Assembly: GCA_020027965.1 (NCBI GenBank)
Contig: JAHRHE010000037.1
Location: forward strand, 1-45,751
DNA length: 45,751 bases
Direction: 5' to 3'
Source of the DNA: Nitrospirota bacterium
Lineage (GTDB): Bacteria; Nitrospirota; Nitrospiria; Nitrospirales; Nitrospiraceae
Below, piece after piece: positions 32,043-41,200 of the stretch. The position numbers and the translations under genes were made by a program. How positions within the stretch are numbered: the first letter of the stretch is position 1; every line of letters starts with the position of its first letter. The notes below the pieces were generated by a model. The model ran no database searches. It was not told the origin of the DNA and saw only the letters and a list, made by a program, of their open reading frames with translations.

Positions 32043-32939
32043 ATGTCTTTCTCCAGAACACTGTCGCTGATCCTGTGCCTCCTGCCCTTGCTGAGCCTTG
32101 CCGAGCCAGCGCTCTCGCCGGCGTCCTCGTTGCCGGCCACAACGGACCGATCGGGACCGACGGTGCAGTTTGATTTCAATGCTGCTGATCCAACCGGGGT
32201 CGCGTCTCGGGGGAAGAGACCTGTGTTGACCATCCATCTCATCCTCATCGGCCAGCCCATGGATCAGGACGTCATGGTGATCCTGGAAGGGGATGGCGTC
32301 GGCCGTGCGATGGTTCCCATGATCCCGAGTGCCGTCCCTGCGTCTCTCTCTGCGGGAGTGGCGCTGGACCCGGCACGCCTAGGCGCTACGTCCCCAATGC
32401 CGAACTTGCTCCGCATCGAGGCCACATTTGCGCGGGCAAAGGGCATGCGACTCCATCGTTTCTTGACCCGGGTTGTGTATGTGACCCTCACGCCGTCTGA
32501 AGTCGGCGGGGACCTCCAGGCCGCGAACATCCCCCCAGGTTCCGGCGTCGGAGAACCTGAAGCGGTCCCGGGAGAGAGCAGGCCTGGCGTGCCGGCGGCG
32601 TCGGAGGAGATCATTGCCGAGACGGATCTGGTGGTGCGCCCCCCTCCTTCTTCATTGTCCGGCTACTGGGGAGAGGTGAAACGCCTCATGAACCGAAGCT
32701 GGCATCAACAGATCAAGCCAGGCCCGCGGTCAGAACGGGGGGGTGTGCCTCGCGTCCGATTCCGCCTGCTCGCCGATGGACACGTTCCACTGATCCAGAT
32801 TGAACGGAGTTCCGGGAATCAGCGGCTGGATGAAGTCGCCCTACAGGCCGTGGTGACTGCCCAACCCTTTCCCCCATTCCCCTCGTACCTTCAGGATAAC
32901 TCTGTTGATGTGCATATCGATTTGCGTCCGGGCAGGTGA
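32043..32939 (+). CDS. Secreted TonB/TolA C-terminal-domain protein
   Basis: 298 residues from ATG 32043, chosen because it begins a signal peptide ([20 protein letters not shown]); the frame upstream is untranslated leader. A middle beta-rich region precedes a ~90-residue TonB C-terminal-type domain: [55 protein letters not shown]. It lacks the N-terminal anchor and Pro-rich spacer of true TonB, so it is probably a periplasmic or outer-membrane-associated relative. Confidence 0.78.
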   Translation: MSFSRTLSLILCLLPLLSLAEPALSPASSLPATTDRSGPTVQFDFNAADPTGVASRGKRPVLTIHLILIGQPMDQDVMVILEGDGVGRAMVPMIPSAVPASLSAGVALDPARLGATSPMPNLLRIEATFARAKGMRLHRFLTRVVYVTLTPSEVGGDLQAANIPPGSGVGEPEAVPGESRPGVPAASEEIIAETDLVVRPPPSSLSGYWGEVKRLMNRSWHQQIKPGPRSERGGVPRVRFRLLADGHVPLIQIERSSGNQRLDEVALQAVVTAQPFPPFPSYLQDNSVDVHIDLRPGR

Positions 32940-32950
32940 GGCGTAAGATA

Positions 32951-32989
32951 CGGGGTGCAAGGACGGTCCCTCCGCTATCTTGCACCTCG
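32951..32989. terminator. Hairpin after the TonB-domain gene
   Basis: CGGGGTGCAAG and CTTGCACCTCG pair over 10 of 11 positions around a 17-nt loop; no T run, so termination is uncertain. Confidence 0.4.
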
Positions 32990-33070
32990 AATCTCGCATC
33001 CAAGGCCGTATTCCTCTCGCCCCTGGCGCCGATTGCTTTGACTCGGCCTGACCTTTATACTGGTCCCGTC

Positions 33071-33910
33071 ATGAACCCGCGAAGCGACCGGCCGCCGATG
33101 AAAGGCCAGGAGCTGGAGATTGACCGCTACCGGCTCCGGGAAGAGCCTTACTATGCCGAGGTGAGCGGGGAGATCGGCCTCTTCACGATTGCCGCCCAGA
33201 GCCGGATGCCCGTGATGCTCAAAGGGCCGACGGGCTGCGGCAAGACGCGCTTCGTCCAGCACATGGCCTATCGGCTCGCCCGCCCACTCATTACGGTTGC
33301 CTGTCATGAAGATCTGACCGCCTCCGACCTGGTCGGGCGGTACCTCTTGAAGGGTGACGAAACGGTCTGGGTGGATGGGCCTCTGACCCTGGGGGTGAAG
33401 CACGGGGCGATCGTCTATCTGGACGAAGTCGTCGAGGCCAGGAAGGATACGACGGTGATCATTCACCCCTTGAGCGACGACCGGCGCCTCTTGCCGATTG
33501 AAAAGAAAGGGCAGGTCATCGAGGCGGTGGACGAGTTCATGCTCGTGATCTCCTACAACCCCGGCTATCAGAGCGTGCTCAAGGATCTCAAACAGAGCAC
33601 GAAGCAGCGGTTCCTGGCGATCGAGTTCGGGTATCCCCCGCGTGAGATCGAGGCCAGGGTCATCGAACATGAAGCCCGTGTCGACAAAGAGACGGCGCAG
33701 CGATTAGTTAAGCTGGGTGAGAAAGTTCGAAACCTCCGGAATCACGGGCTGGAGGAGGGAGTGAGCACGAGGCTGCTGATCTATGCCGGCGAGCTCATGC
33801 GGCAGGGCGTGGCTCCGCCGCGCGCCTGTGAAGCGGCCGTGGCCCGACCGATCACGGATGATCCCGACATGCAGCGGAGCATCCAGGAACTGGTCAACGC
33901 CATCTTTTGA
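33071..33910 (+). CDS. CbbQ/NirQ/NorQ-type AAA+ ATPase
   Basis: 279 residues from ATG 33071. Walker [11 protein letters not shown], Walker B AIVYLDEV, sensor-1-like [10 protein letters not shown] and an arginine-rich [11 protein letters not shown] segment fit the MoxR-group CbbQ/NorQ chaperones. These work with a VWA-domain partner (CbbO/NorD) to activate Rubisco or nitric-oxide reductase. A plausible partner is the 1055-residue VWA protein 4.3 kb downstream on the same strand. No cbb or nor structural genes are in the window, so the client is unknown. Confidence 0.9.
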   Translation: MNPRSDRPPMKGQELEIDRYRLREEPYYAEVSGEIGLFTIAAQSRMPVMLKGPTGCGKTRFVQHMAYRLARPLITVACHEDLTASDLVGRYLLKGDETVWVDGPLTLGVKHGAIVYLDEVVEARKDTTVIIHPLSDDRRLLPIEKKGQVIEAVDEFMLVISYNPGYQSVLKDLKQSTKQRFLAIEFGYPPREIEARVIEHEARVDKETAQRLVKLGEKVRNLRNHGLEEGVSTRLLIYAGELMRQGVAPPRACEAAVARPITDDPDMQRSIQELVNAIF

Positions 33911-33963
33911 AGAAGTGAAAATTTCAAAATGCCAAATGGGCAACTCAGAAAGCCGGGCACAGA

Positions 33964-34449
33964 GTGAACAATTCAACATGCCAAATGGAACGTGCAAGAG
34001 TGTGGAGGCGTCCTCAATTTTTCATTCTTAATTTTGCATTGGTCATTGCGCTTGTCGCGAGCGCCGGCTGCAGTTATCTGTTTTACCCGAGAGCCGGCGA
34101 GTTTCTGGAGAAGGCCAAGGGCGCCAGCGGCATCGACACCATGGTCAACCTGACCACGATGTTGGAGGCCAGCGCCAAGGCGGCTCACGGCGGTCAGGGC
34201 TATGACGCAGCCCTCAATGATCTTCATAATCAGTTCCACGCCCTCCACGATGCTTTCTGTGGCGTGACCAACGAGCAGGCCTCGACACCCGCTTACGGCA
34301 AGGCAGTCACGATCAATAAGGAGCTGTGGGTGATCTTCAAGCGACTCTGGAAGTACCGCAACGAGCAGCCCGGCCGGGACACCCATCTGGATCTTTTCGC
34401 GAAGCGCATCCAGGAGTTGCGTGAGTCGCTCCAGGCTGTGAAGGGCTAA
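33964..34449 (+). CDS. Putative lipoprotein with repeat-encoded signal peptide
   Basis: 161 residues from GTG 33964, or 154 from ATG 33985. The hydrophobic core FFILNFALVIALVASAGC ends in a lipobox-like SAGC. The mature part is helical (GASGIDTMVNLTTMLEASAK, NDLHNQFHALHDAFC, IFKRLWKYRNEQPG) with no recognised domain. The DNA for the signal peptide is a run of A/T-rich heptamers (TTTTCAT, TCTTAAT, TTTGCAT, TGGTCAT near 34018-34050), complementary to AATGCCAAATG-type units upstream (33926-33990). Confidence 0.62.
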   Translation: MNNSTCQMERARVWRRPQFFILNFALVIALVASAGCSYLFYPRAGEFLEKAKGASGIDTMVNLTTMLEASAKAAHGGQGYDAALNDLHNQFHALHDAFCGVTNEQASTPAYGKAVTINKELWVIFKRLWKYRNEQPGRDTHLDLFAKRIQELRESLQAVKG

Positions 34450-34562
34450 CGTTCCTGCTCGTCCCTGAACCTTGAGCCTGCTCGGCCTCAGCGAATTCCC
34501 GCCCACGTATCTACACTTTTCCTTTGCGGTCACGACGACGGACGCATTCAGGCCATCCTAGG

Positions 34563-34591
34563 TTGCGTCTCCAAGCGACCCGGGCTACGAT
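34563..34591 (+). promoter_or_regulatory. Possible sigma70-like promoter for the NADH dehydrogenase
   Basis: TTGCGT, 17 nt, TACGAT, ending 50 nt before the ATG. Confidence 0.4.
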
Positions 34592-34641
34592 GCAGGGCTG
34601 AGCGTTATTGATTTAACCGAACGACGATCCAGTGAGGTCCC

Positions 34642-35883
34642 ATGCGTGTGCTGATGCTCGGCGCCGGGTACGGCGGCATCAGGTTGGCGATTGAGCTGGA
34701 GCGGGGACTGCACCGGGGCCATTGGAAGGGGCAGATTGTCCTGGTGGATCAGTTTCCGCTCCACCAGCTCGTGACCGAGCTGCATCAGGTCGCGGCCGGA
34801 TCGGTGCTGTCCGATTTCGCCGCGATCCCGCTGGCCAAGGTCTTGGGCGGCAAGCGAATCGCGTTCCGGCAGGCCACCGTGACGGGGTTTGACCTGGCAG
34901 GCCACCGAATACGGACCACGCAAGGTGACCTCATCTACGACGTGCTGGTGTTGGGGCTGGGCGGCGAGGTGGATTACTTCGACGTCCCGGCGCCGCGCAT
35001 TCCGGGACTTCGCGAACACGCGGCGGGCATCCAGACGATGCAGCAAGCGAACACGGTTCAGTTCCGGCTGCAGGAGGCCGTGTATCGGTACTCCAGGGAG
35101 GCGGCCAAAGGCGCGAAGCCGCTGACGCTCGTGATCGGCGGGGGCGGCATGACGGGCGTGGAGATGGCCGGGCAATTGGCGGATGAGACAACCGCCTGGC
35201 GAGAGGAATACGGTCTGGCCGCGGATGCTATTCAGGTCCTGCTCGTCGAAGCCCAGGAGCGTCTCTTGCCGGGGTTGCACCCGCAGATCGCCACCTATGC
35301 GGTTTCGGTGCTTCAGCGGAAAGGTGTGACGGTCAGGCTCAAGACGGCGATCTCCCGGGTGGAGCGTGGCCATGCCGATGAACCGGGTGCGTCGATCCGG
35401 CTGGTCCTCGCCTCCGGTGAGAAAATTCCAGCCGGGATGTTGATCTGGGCCGGGGGCATGCGCGGTCCCTCGGTCCTGGCTGGCTCCGGCTTATCTCTGG
35501 ATCCCAAGGGACGCGTCATCGTCAACGGGTATCTGCAGGCGCAGGGACAGACCCATGTGTACGCCCTCGGCGACTGTGCGCTGGTGCTGCACCCCCACAC
35601 GGGCCAACCCTGCGCGCCCTCGGCTCGGCTAGCGTTGCATGAAGCGTTCTGGCTCGCCAGGTACCTGACCCAACGGTGGACCTTGCCGTTTCTTCCGTAC
35701 ACGACCGGAGCAGTGATCTCGCTCGGGCGCGGCGAAGCGGTGGCCGTGATCGGACGACTGCGGTTCTTCGGGCGCCTGGCCTACCTGCTCAAGTCGCTGA
35801 TTACGATGAAATACCTCTATTCGATCGGTGGTCTTCGGCTGCTGATCTATCAGATGCGGATCGGCGTGCTGGGGAAGATCTAG
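34642..35883 (+). CDS. Type II NADH dehydrogenase-like flavoprotein
   Basis: 413 residues, two Rossmann domains: LMLGAGYGGIRLA at the N terminus (FAD) and LVIGGGGMTGVEMAGQL (NAD(P)H) near residue 165; VYALGDCALV is the second FAD motif. The C terminus has hydrophobic/amphipathic helices (YLLKSLITMKYLYSIGGLRL) for membrane association. The quinone-site AQxAxQ motif of NDH-2 reads APSARLALHEA here, so it may be a divergent member or use another acceptor. Non-proton-pumping NADH oxidation is the likely role. Own promoter candidate upstream; DUF167 gene follows. Confidence 0.86.
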   Translation: MRVLMLGAGYGGIRLAIELERGLHRGHWKGQIVLVDQFPLHQLVTELHQVAAGSVLSDFAAIPLAKVLGGKRIAFRQATVTGFDLAGHRIRTTQGDLIYDVLVLGLGGEVDYFDVPAPRIPGLREHAAGIQTMQQANTVQFRLQEAVYRYSREAAKGAKPLTLVIGGGGMTGVEMAGQLADETTAWREEYGLAADAIQVLLVEAQERLLPGLHPQIATYAVSVLQRKGVTVRLKTAISRVERGHADEPGASIRLVLASGEKIPAGMLIWAGGMRGPSVLAGSGLSLDPKGRVIVNGYLQAQGQTHVYALGDCALVLHPHTGQPCAPSARLALHEAFWLARYLTQRWTLPFLPYTTGAVISLGRGEAVAVIGRLRFFGRLAYLLKSLITMKYLYSIGGLRLLIYQMRIGVLGKI

Positions 35884-35946
35884 AAGAATCCGGCCATTCA
35901 CTCGTTGGGTCATTGCAAGGCCCACCCGATCACAGATGCTTCGACG

Positions 35947-36246
35947 GTGCCATTCACGGAAGCCTTAGTACAGGATACTCCTAAGGGTGCGGTTCTCAGC
36001 GTCTACGTTCAGCCCAGGGCAGCGCGGACCGAGTACGCCGGGGTCCACGGGGATGCCCTGAAGTTCCGGGTGGCCGCTCCGCCGGTCGAAGGAGCCGCCA
36101 ACGATGCCCTCTGCCGATTTCTGGCCGAGCAATTCAATCTGTCCAGGAGCGCGGTGGTGGTGCGGTCAGGCGAGGCGTCTCGCCGCAAACGGGTCTTGCT
36201 CACGGGCGTGCCGGCCCGGCGAGTGTGGGAGGTCTTGGGTCATTAG
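35947..36246 (+). CDS. DUF167/YggU-family protein
   Basis: About 99 residues. VQPRAARTEYAGVHGDALKF, RVAAPPVEGAANDALCRFLA and SRSAVVVRSGEASRRKRVLL are the conserved DUF167 motifs; function unknown. Start uncertain: GTG 35947 fits the usual family length, a TTG at 35905 would add 14 residues, and neither has a good ribosome site. Confidence 0.83.
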   Translation: MPFTEALVQDTPKGAVLSVYVQPRAARTEYAGVHGDALKFRVAAPPVEGAANDALCRFLAEQFNLSRSAVVVRSGEASRRKRVLLTGVPARRVWEVLGH

Positions 36247-36255
36247 CTCTTCCTG

Positions 36256-36658
36256 TGTCATCCTGAGTACAACGAAGGATCTCTGCTTCTCTGTCACCGC
36301 AGATGAAGCGCTATTACGTCTACATTCTGACCAACAAGTCCCGAACGCTTTATACGGGTGTTACGAACGATCTCCTGCGCCGCGTCCATGAACACAAGCA
36401 GAAGCTTGTCCAGGGCTTTACCGCCAGGTACAACATCACACACCTGGCGTACTTTGAGGAGACCACGGACGTGCAGGCTGCTCTCGCCAGAGAGAAGCAA
36501 ATCAAAGGCTGGCTGCGGATGAAGAAGATCGCTTTGATTGAGTCGCTTAACCCCCGATGGGAAGACCTGAGCGACGGGTGGTATTCGTGAAGACACATTT
36601 CACCACGAGATCCTTCGCTGCGCTCAGGATGACAGACAGCGCTTTGCTCAGGATGACA
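36256..36658. mobile_element. Inverted-repeat unit carrying a GIY-YIG gene
   Basis: Left repeat 36256-36283 (TGTCATCCTGAG...GAAGGATCTC) and right repeat 36607-36634 (GAGATCCTTCG...CAGGATGACA) are inverted copies with 25 of 28 matches. A partial extra right copy (GCTTTGCTCAGGATGACA) lies at 36641-36658. Only the GIY-YIG gene lies between them. 36659-36758 shows no gene. Confidence 0.8.
36303..36590 (+). CDS. GIY-YIG nuclease, YhbQ/UPF0213 type
   Basis: 95 residues, a minimal single-domain GIY-YIG protein: YYVYILTNKSRTLYTGVTND (both Tyr strands), LLRRVHEHKQK (catalytic Arg, His), ALAREKQIKGWLRMKKI (Glu of the metal site) and IESLNPRWEDL. The catalytic set looks complete. ATG lies 19 nt after the left inverted repeat and the stop 16 nt before the right one, so the gene fills the space between the repeats. 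Confidence 0.92.
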   Translation: MKRYYVYILTNKSRTLYTGVTNDLLRRVHEHKQKLVQGFTARYNITHLAYFEETTDVQAALAREKQIKGWLRMKKIALIESLNPRWEDLSDGWYS

Positions 36659-36758
36659 GGTCGACAGTGGAGGCCGCGCTGCCAGAGCCTCGGTGAGGCC
36701 GGCGCCGATCCCGCGGGTGGGCTGCCGATAGGCGGGAAGTCCCCTGGCGCTGCGGTGA

Positions 36759-38060
36759 TCAGAGGAGGAAGCAGGCGGGAAAGTCAGCCAGGAGGCACTG
36801 CAGGCGGATTGAAAGGCTCTCCAGTCGTTTGAGATCTTCCTTCGTCGGAGCAGTAGACTCGAGCACCTTCAGCCACTCATGGTCGCGCCGGAGTTTCCAC
36901 ATCGACAGGGCAGAAGTTCTTGGGATCATCATCTTTTTGTCGGCAGCCCACGCGACGAGTGGCCGAAGGCTCGCCACTTCGTCCGCGAACTCCAGCCTGT
37001 TCGCTTCGAAGCGATAGGGTTCTTGGTCCTGATCGATCAATTCCAGGAGGGTTTGGAGCCACCCCACCGTGGCCGCCATCCGTTCGTAATGCAACGTGTC
37101 CGGTAGGTCGGTGGTCTGATGATAGCGGGGCGTCCTGCCGGCTGAGAGAAACACGAACGGGACCGTGGCGTTTCGGAACGCGTCGTAGTCGCTGAACGAC
37201 ACCTGCCCCACGAGCGGCACCTCTTCGACGAGATGCATCCCCACCGGCAGCACCGTAAGACCGGTGACGGGTGACCGGTGACGGGTGACCGGCTGAAATG
37301 GCTGATGCTCCGCGTCACGCGTCACGCGTAGCGCGTCACGGCCGCCCGCTTCCTTGAGGCGGCGGTAGAGGCCGGGGCTCTTTTCGGCGCCGGCGGCGAA
37401 GATCACCTCCCGTAGAGGGTCCCAATGCACGCCGCCCATCAGATCCATGATGACGACGGCTTGAAGATTGGCCGGGGAGCCGATCTCGGGGGGAAGATGA
37501 TCGACGAAATATTGCGAGCCCATGAGCGGCGTGCGGATGTACGGTGGCTCTTCTGCATTGAAGGCCACGAACAGCATGTGGTCGTGCGCCAGCGGCGGTA
37601 AGAGGCGCGCGGTCTCAAGGAGGATGGCCACCGCCGAGGCGTTGTCGTCTGCGCCGAGATAGGACCCGCCGAGATGGTCGTAATGCGCACCGATCAGGAC
37701 CCAGCGTGGCGACGGCCCCGCGGTTGCCGCGGGTCGCACCCCGATCAGGTTGTCGCCCAGCTCGGATGAGATCCGCTGGCCATAGCCACGCAGGGAGGGC
37801 AATGATTCAAGCCCCATCTCCCGAAACCGGGCTTGAATGTACTCGGCCGCCTCGCGGTTGCCAGCTGTTCCCGGCTTCCGGCCTTTCAGCTCGGGGCTGG
37901 CGAGATACTGGACGTGGGCTCGGAGGCGTTTGGCGAGGTCGCTGGTGACCGGGAGGGTCTTGGCGTCAACGGGTGTCATGGCGAACAGGTAGCCGGCGAT
38001 TGTGCCTGCAAGCAGGAGTGGGGCGAGCCCGAAGATGACGACCCATCGCAGCCGCGGCAT
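36759..38060 (-). CDS. M28-family zinc peptidase, membrane-anchored or secreted
   Basis: 433 residues with an N-terminal hydrophobic signal/anchor (LRWVVIFGLAPLLLAGTIAG). The di-zinc site is complete: GAHYDHLG (His, Asp), GADDNASAVA (bridging Asp), FNAEEPP (catalytic Glu pair), VVIMDLMGG (Asp) and RYHQTTD (His). It probably removes N-terminal residues from extracytoplasmic peptides. Two heptamer runs are translated in frame: 37264-37291 (GTGACGG/GTGACCG, encoding PVTRHRSPVTG) and 37314-37341 (GTCACGC units, encoding RDALRVTRDA). Confidence 0.86.
   Translation of the reverse strand: MPRLRWVVIFGLAPLLLAGTIAGYLFAMTPVDAKTLPVTSDLAKRLRAHVQYLASPELKGRKPGTAGNREAAEYIQARFREMGLESLPSLRGYGQRISSELGDNLIGVRPAATAGPSPRWVLIGAHYDHLGGSYLGADDNASAVAILLETARLLPPLAHDHMLFVAFNAEEPPYIRTPLMGSQYFVDHLPPEIGSPANLQAVVIMDLMGGVHWDPLREVIFAAGAEKSPGLYRRLKEAGGRDALRVTRDAEHQPFQPVTRHRSPVTGLTVLPVGMHLVEEVPLVGQVSFSDYDAFRNATVPFVFLSAGRTPRYHQTTDLPDTLHYERMAATVGWLQTLLELIDQDQEPYRFEANRLEFADEVASLRPLVAWAADKKMMIPRTSALSMWKLRRDHEWLKVLESTAPTKEDLKRLESLSIRLQCLLADFPACFLL
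37264..37341. repeat. Two heptamer runs inside the peptidase gene
   Basis: GTGACGG, GTGACCG, GTGACGG, GTGACCG (37264-37291) and GTCACGC x2, GTAGCGC, GTCACGG (37314-37341), mutually complementary, spaced by 22 nt. Confidence 0.9.
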
Positions 38061-38110
38061 TCGGAACTCACCCCTCAGAGTTTCGAGGCTTGGCTACTGC
38101 GCGCGCACAG

Positions 38111-38139
38111 TTTACAAGGCCCACCGGCTCCTTTACAAT
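38111..38139 (+). promoter_or_regulatory. Sigma70-like promoter for the VWA-protein gene
   Basis: TTTACA, 17-nt spacer, TACAAT. Between it and the ATG at 38250 lie heptamers GTGAGGA, GTAAGGA, GTAAGGA (38167-38187). Confidence 0.6.
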
Positions 38140-38249
38140 CGGCGGCCTTAGCAGACCAGGTGAGGGGTGAGGAGTAAGGAGTAAGGAGAGGGGGATCGCT
38201 AACGCAAGAGGCAAAAGTTCAAAGTTAAGAGGTTAAAGGTCAAAGAGGG

Positions 38250-41200
38250 ATGACAGATTCACCGTTCAAGAAGACTGACCAGGAAGAACTGATCGCGCGG
38301 CTAGCCGGGGCATTAGACCGGTCCACGGCGGTCGAGTTAGTCAGCGATTTGGTTAGAACGACGAACCGGTCCGAGACGGCCACCCAGGTCCTTGAGCTGC
38401 TGGATGAGCTCAAGGAAGCCTCCTCGAAAGCCGCGCAGGGTGCCGTAGAGGCGTTGCTGGAACTGCGGCGCCGGGGCGCCCTGGAGGTGGTGGTCTCTTG
38501 GCTTGACCTCGGGGTGGCGCTCGCGGGCTCATCCGGTGCGGCCGCGATCAAGTACTTCAAGGAAAGCCCGCTCATCCTCGGCCTCATCGAGTCAACCGAG
38601 GCGCGCCGCCAGGTCCTGGTGCTGGCACTCGAGCTGGCGGAGAGTGATCCCAATGTCGCGCTCGACTGGTTCAAGAAGTCGCCCGAGCTGCTGACGGTCC
38701 TGCCCGCGGATCAGTTGGCCTCCTGGGCCGAGGTCGGCGTCGAGCTGGCGCGCCTGGATTATGTGGTGGGGATCGAGTTCTTTCGACAGAGTCCCGCTAT
38801 AGCCCAGGTGATCCCGCTGCCTCTGGTGAGGACCTGGGTCAGTTTCGGGATGAAGCTGATCACGCAGAATAGCCTGGGCAAGACCGATTATCTCGGCACC
38901 CTGGAGTTCTTCCGCACCAGTCCGGCCATCCTGGGCGAGGTCAAAGGGGCTGGAGCGAGACAAGCGGTGGTGGAGTTGGGCTCCGTCATGGCCGACCATT
39001 CGCCGACGCTTGCCATCGCGTTCTTGGCGGAGGCGCCGACGATCCTTCGCCGCTTGCCATCGGAGGAGTGGCGGGCGAAAGTCCTGCAGTACGGGGTGTT
39101 GGTGGCCGAGCGGGATGCGGAGGCGGCCTTAGCCTACGTGCGCCGGTGTCCGGAGATCCTGGGGCTGATCGGGTCAGTGGAACCGGGAGCGGAAAAGTTC
39201 GAGGAGTGGTACCGAAGCGGTATGGAAATCCTGGAGTTCAGCCCTGACGGCGCGCGCGCCTATTTCGCGCTGGAAACCAGGAAGGCCCTGGCCTCGATCG
39301 AGCAGGCAATCAGCGGTGTCCCACTGAGGCAGATCGCCCGCTCAGTGAAGCTGTTTGCCCAGGGCCTGTGTGGGGCCGATGTGACGATCCGATCACTGCC
39401 GGACCTTGATCCTGCCGGCCAGGCTGCCCCGGAGTCGCTCCGTGCCACCGTCAGCCCGGATGGGCGCACGATCGCGCTGCCGGCTCTCCTCAGGCGGTAT
39501 CCGACTCGTGAGCAGAACCTCAGGCTGTATACGGTCATGACGGCCCATGAGGCCGGGCATCTGGAATTCGGCACCTATAGCCTGTCGCTCGGCCGGCTGG
39601 CGGATCTGATTCACGTGGTCCGGACGCGGTACCGCCCCTCACCCCCACCCTCTCCCCCGAGGGGAGAGGATAATGGAGAGGGGCAATCGGGAATGGCGCA
39701 GAGTCCAAGCATCCAATCGCTCAAAGAGTTATTCGCGCTCTACCCTCAGCCTGGCCTCGTTCGGGATCTGTGGACGGTGCTGGAAGACGCCAGGGTGGAG
39801 TATCGGCTGCAGCATGAATATCCGGGTCTCAAGCGCGATCTCGCAGTGCTGGCGCGCGAGGCGGTGAGGACGCGATCATTCACTCATGGCCTGTCGGTCC
39901 GGGAGATGATCGTGGATTATCTCTTGTTGTTGACGACGGCTGAGCCGGGAACGGTCCGGATTCCGGACTCGATCGCCGACATCGTGGACCAGTTGTGGGC
40001 CCTGTGTCAGCGGATCCTGACGCCCACGGCGTCCGCAGAAGAGACGATCAGGCTGGTGGACCGTCTCTATCTGACGATGGAGGAGATGCTGGCTTCCACT
40101 GCGTGCGACGTCGCAGCATACGAGGAAGAGGCAACCAAGCGCGATCTCGGGGCGGGGCCCAAGGCGTCTGAGGAGGTCTCAGGACAGTACCGGCCGGTGA
40201 CCAACTGGGCCTATCGAGGCGCCATGAATCCCGACATGGTCCGGGACCGAGGTGGCGATGTCGAGGGCACCGACCAGCAGATTGCGTTGCACGGGGACAG
40301 TTCCCACGCAGAGTCCTCCGCCGAAGGGCTTCGGCCCCCGAAGCCGGAAGGGGGACAGTCCCCGCGGTCAGTCCCCTCCCGCGCGTCAGGTCTGGGTGCT
40401 CAACCACCAGAAGACGCCTCGGGTCCCGGTGGGATGCCTCCCTCGACCGTTGAGCAGATGCTGGCCGTTAGGATTGATCAGCGGGAGGGGCAGGATTCCG
40501 CCCAGTCCAATGAGCGGGCCTTCTTGTATGACGAATGGGATGGTCTCATCCAAGACTACCGCTCAGGATGGTGCCGGGTGGTCGAGCGGGTGGCACCGGA
40601 GGGGAGCTGCGACTTTGCCGAGGCCGCGCTGGCCGCACACGGACCGGCAGTCCGGCTGCTGCGGCGATATTTCGAGAGCATCCGCCCCCCCGGTCTACGG
40701 CGCGTTCACGGGCAGCCGGATGGGGAGGAATTGGACCTGGACGCTTCAATCCGGCGTATCGCCGACCGGAAGGCTGGGGCGGAGCCGTCGGATCGGATCT
40801 ATCTTCGACGAGAGAAGCGTGAACGGGACGTGGCCGCCGCGTTTCTCGTGGATCTGAGCGGGTCTACCAGCCGCCAGATCGAGTCGCCCGCCGGCTCCTC
40901 CAGCCGCCGGGTGATTGACGTGGAGAAGGAGGGACTCGTCTTGCTCTGCGAGGCCCTCGAGGCGATCGGCGACCAGTATGGGGTCTATGGCTACTCCGGC
41001 CGGGGACGGGAGCAGGTGGAGTTCGTCATTCTGAAGGAGTTCGATGAGCCGGCTCCCGGGCGCACCGCCCAGCGCATCGGGTCGATCGGCCCGATGCATC
41101 AGAACCGGGATGGCGCCGCGATCCGCCATGCTGCGCACAAGCTGCTGGCGCGAGACGCTCGGGTGAGGTTGCTCGTGCTCATCAGTGATGGGAAGCCGCT

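Noticed and set aside
32936-33070. Extended N terminus of the CbbQ/NorQ ATPase
   Set aside because: The extra frame runs through a hairpin and repeat-like DNA; the family start fits ATG 33071.
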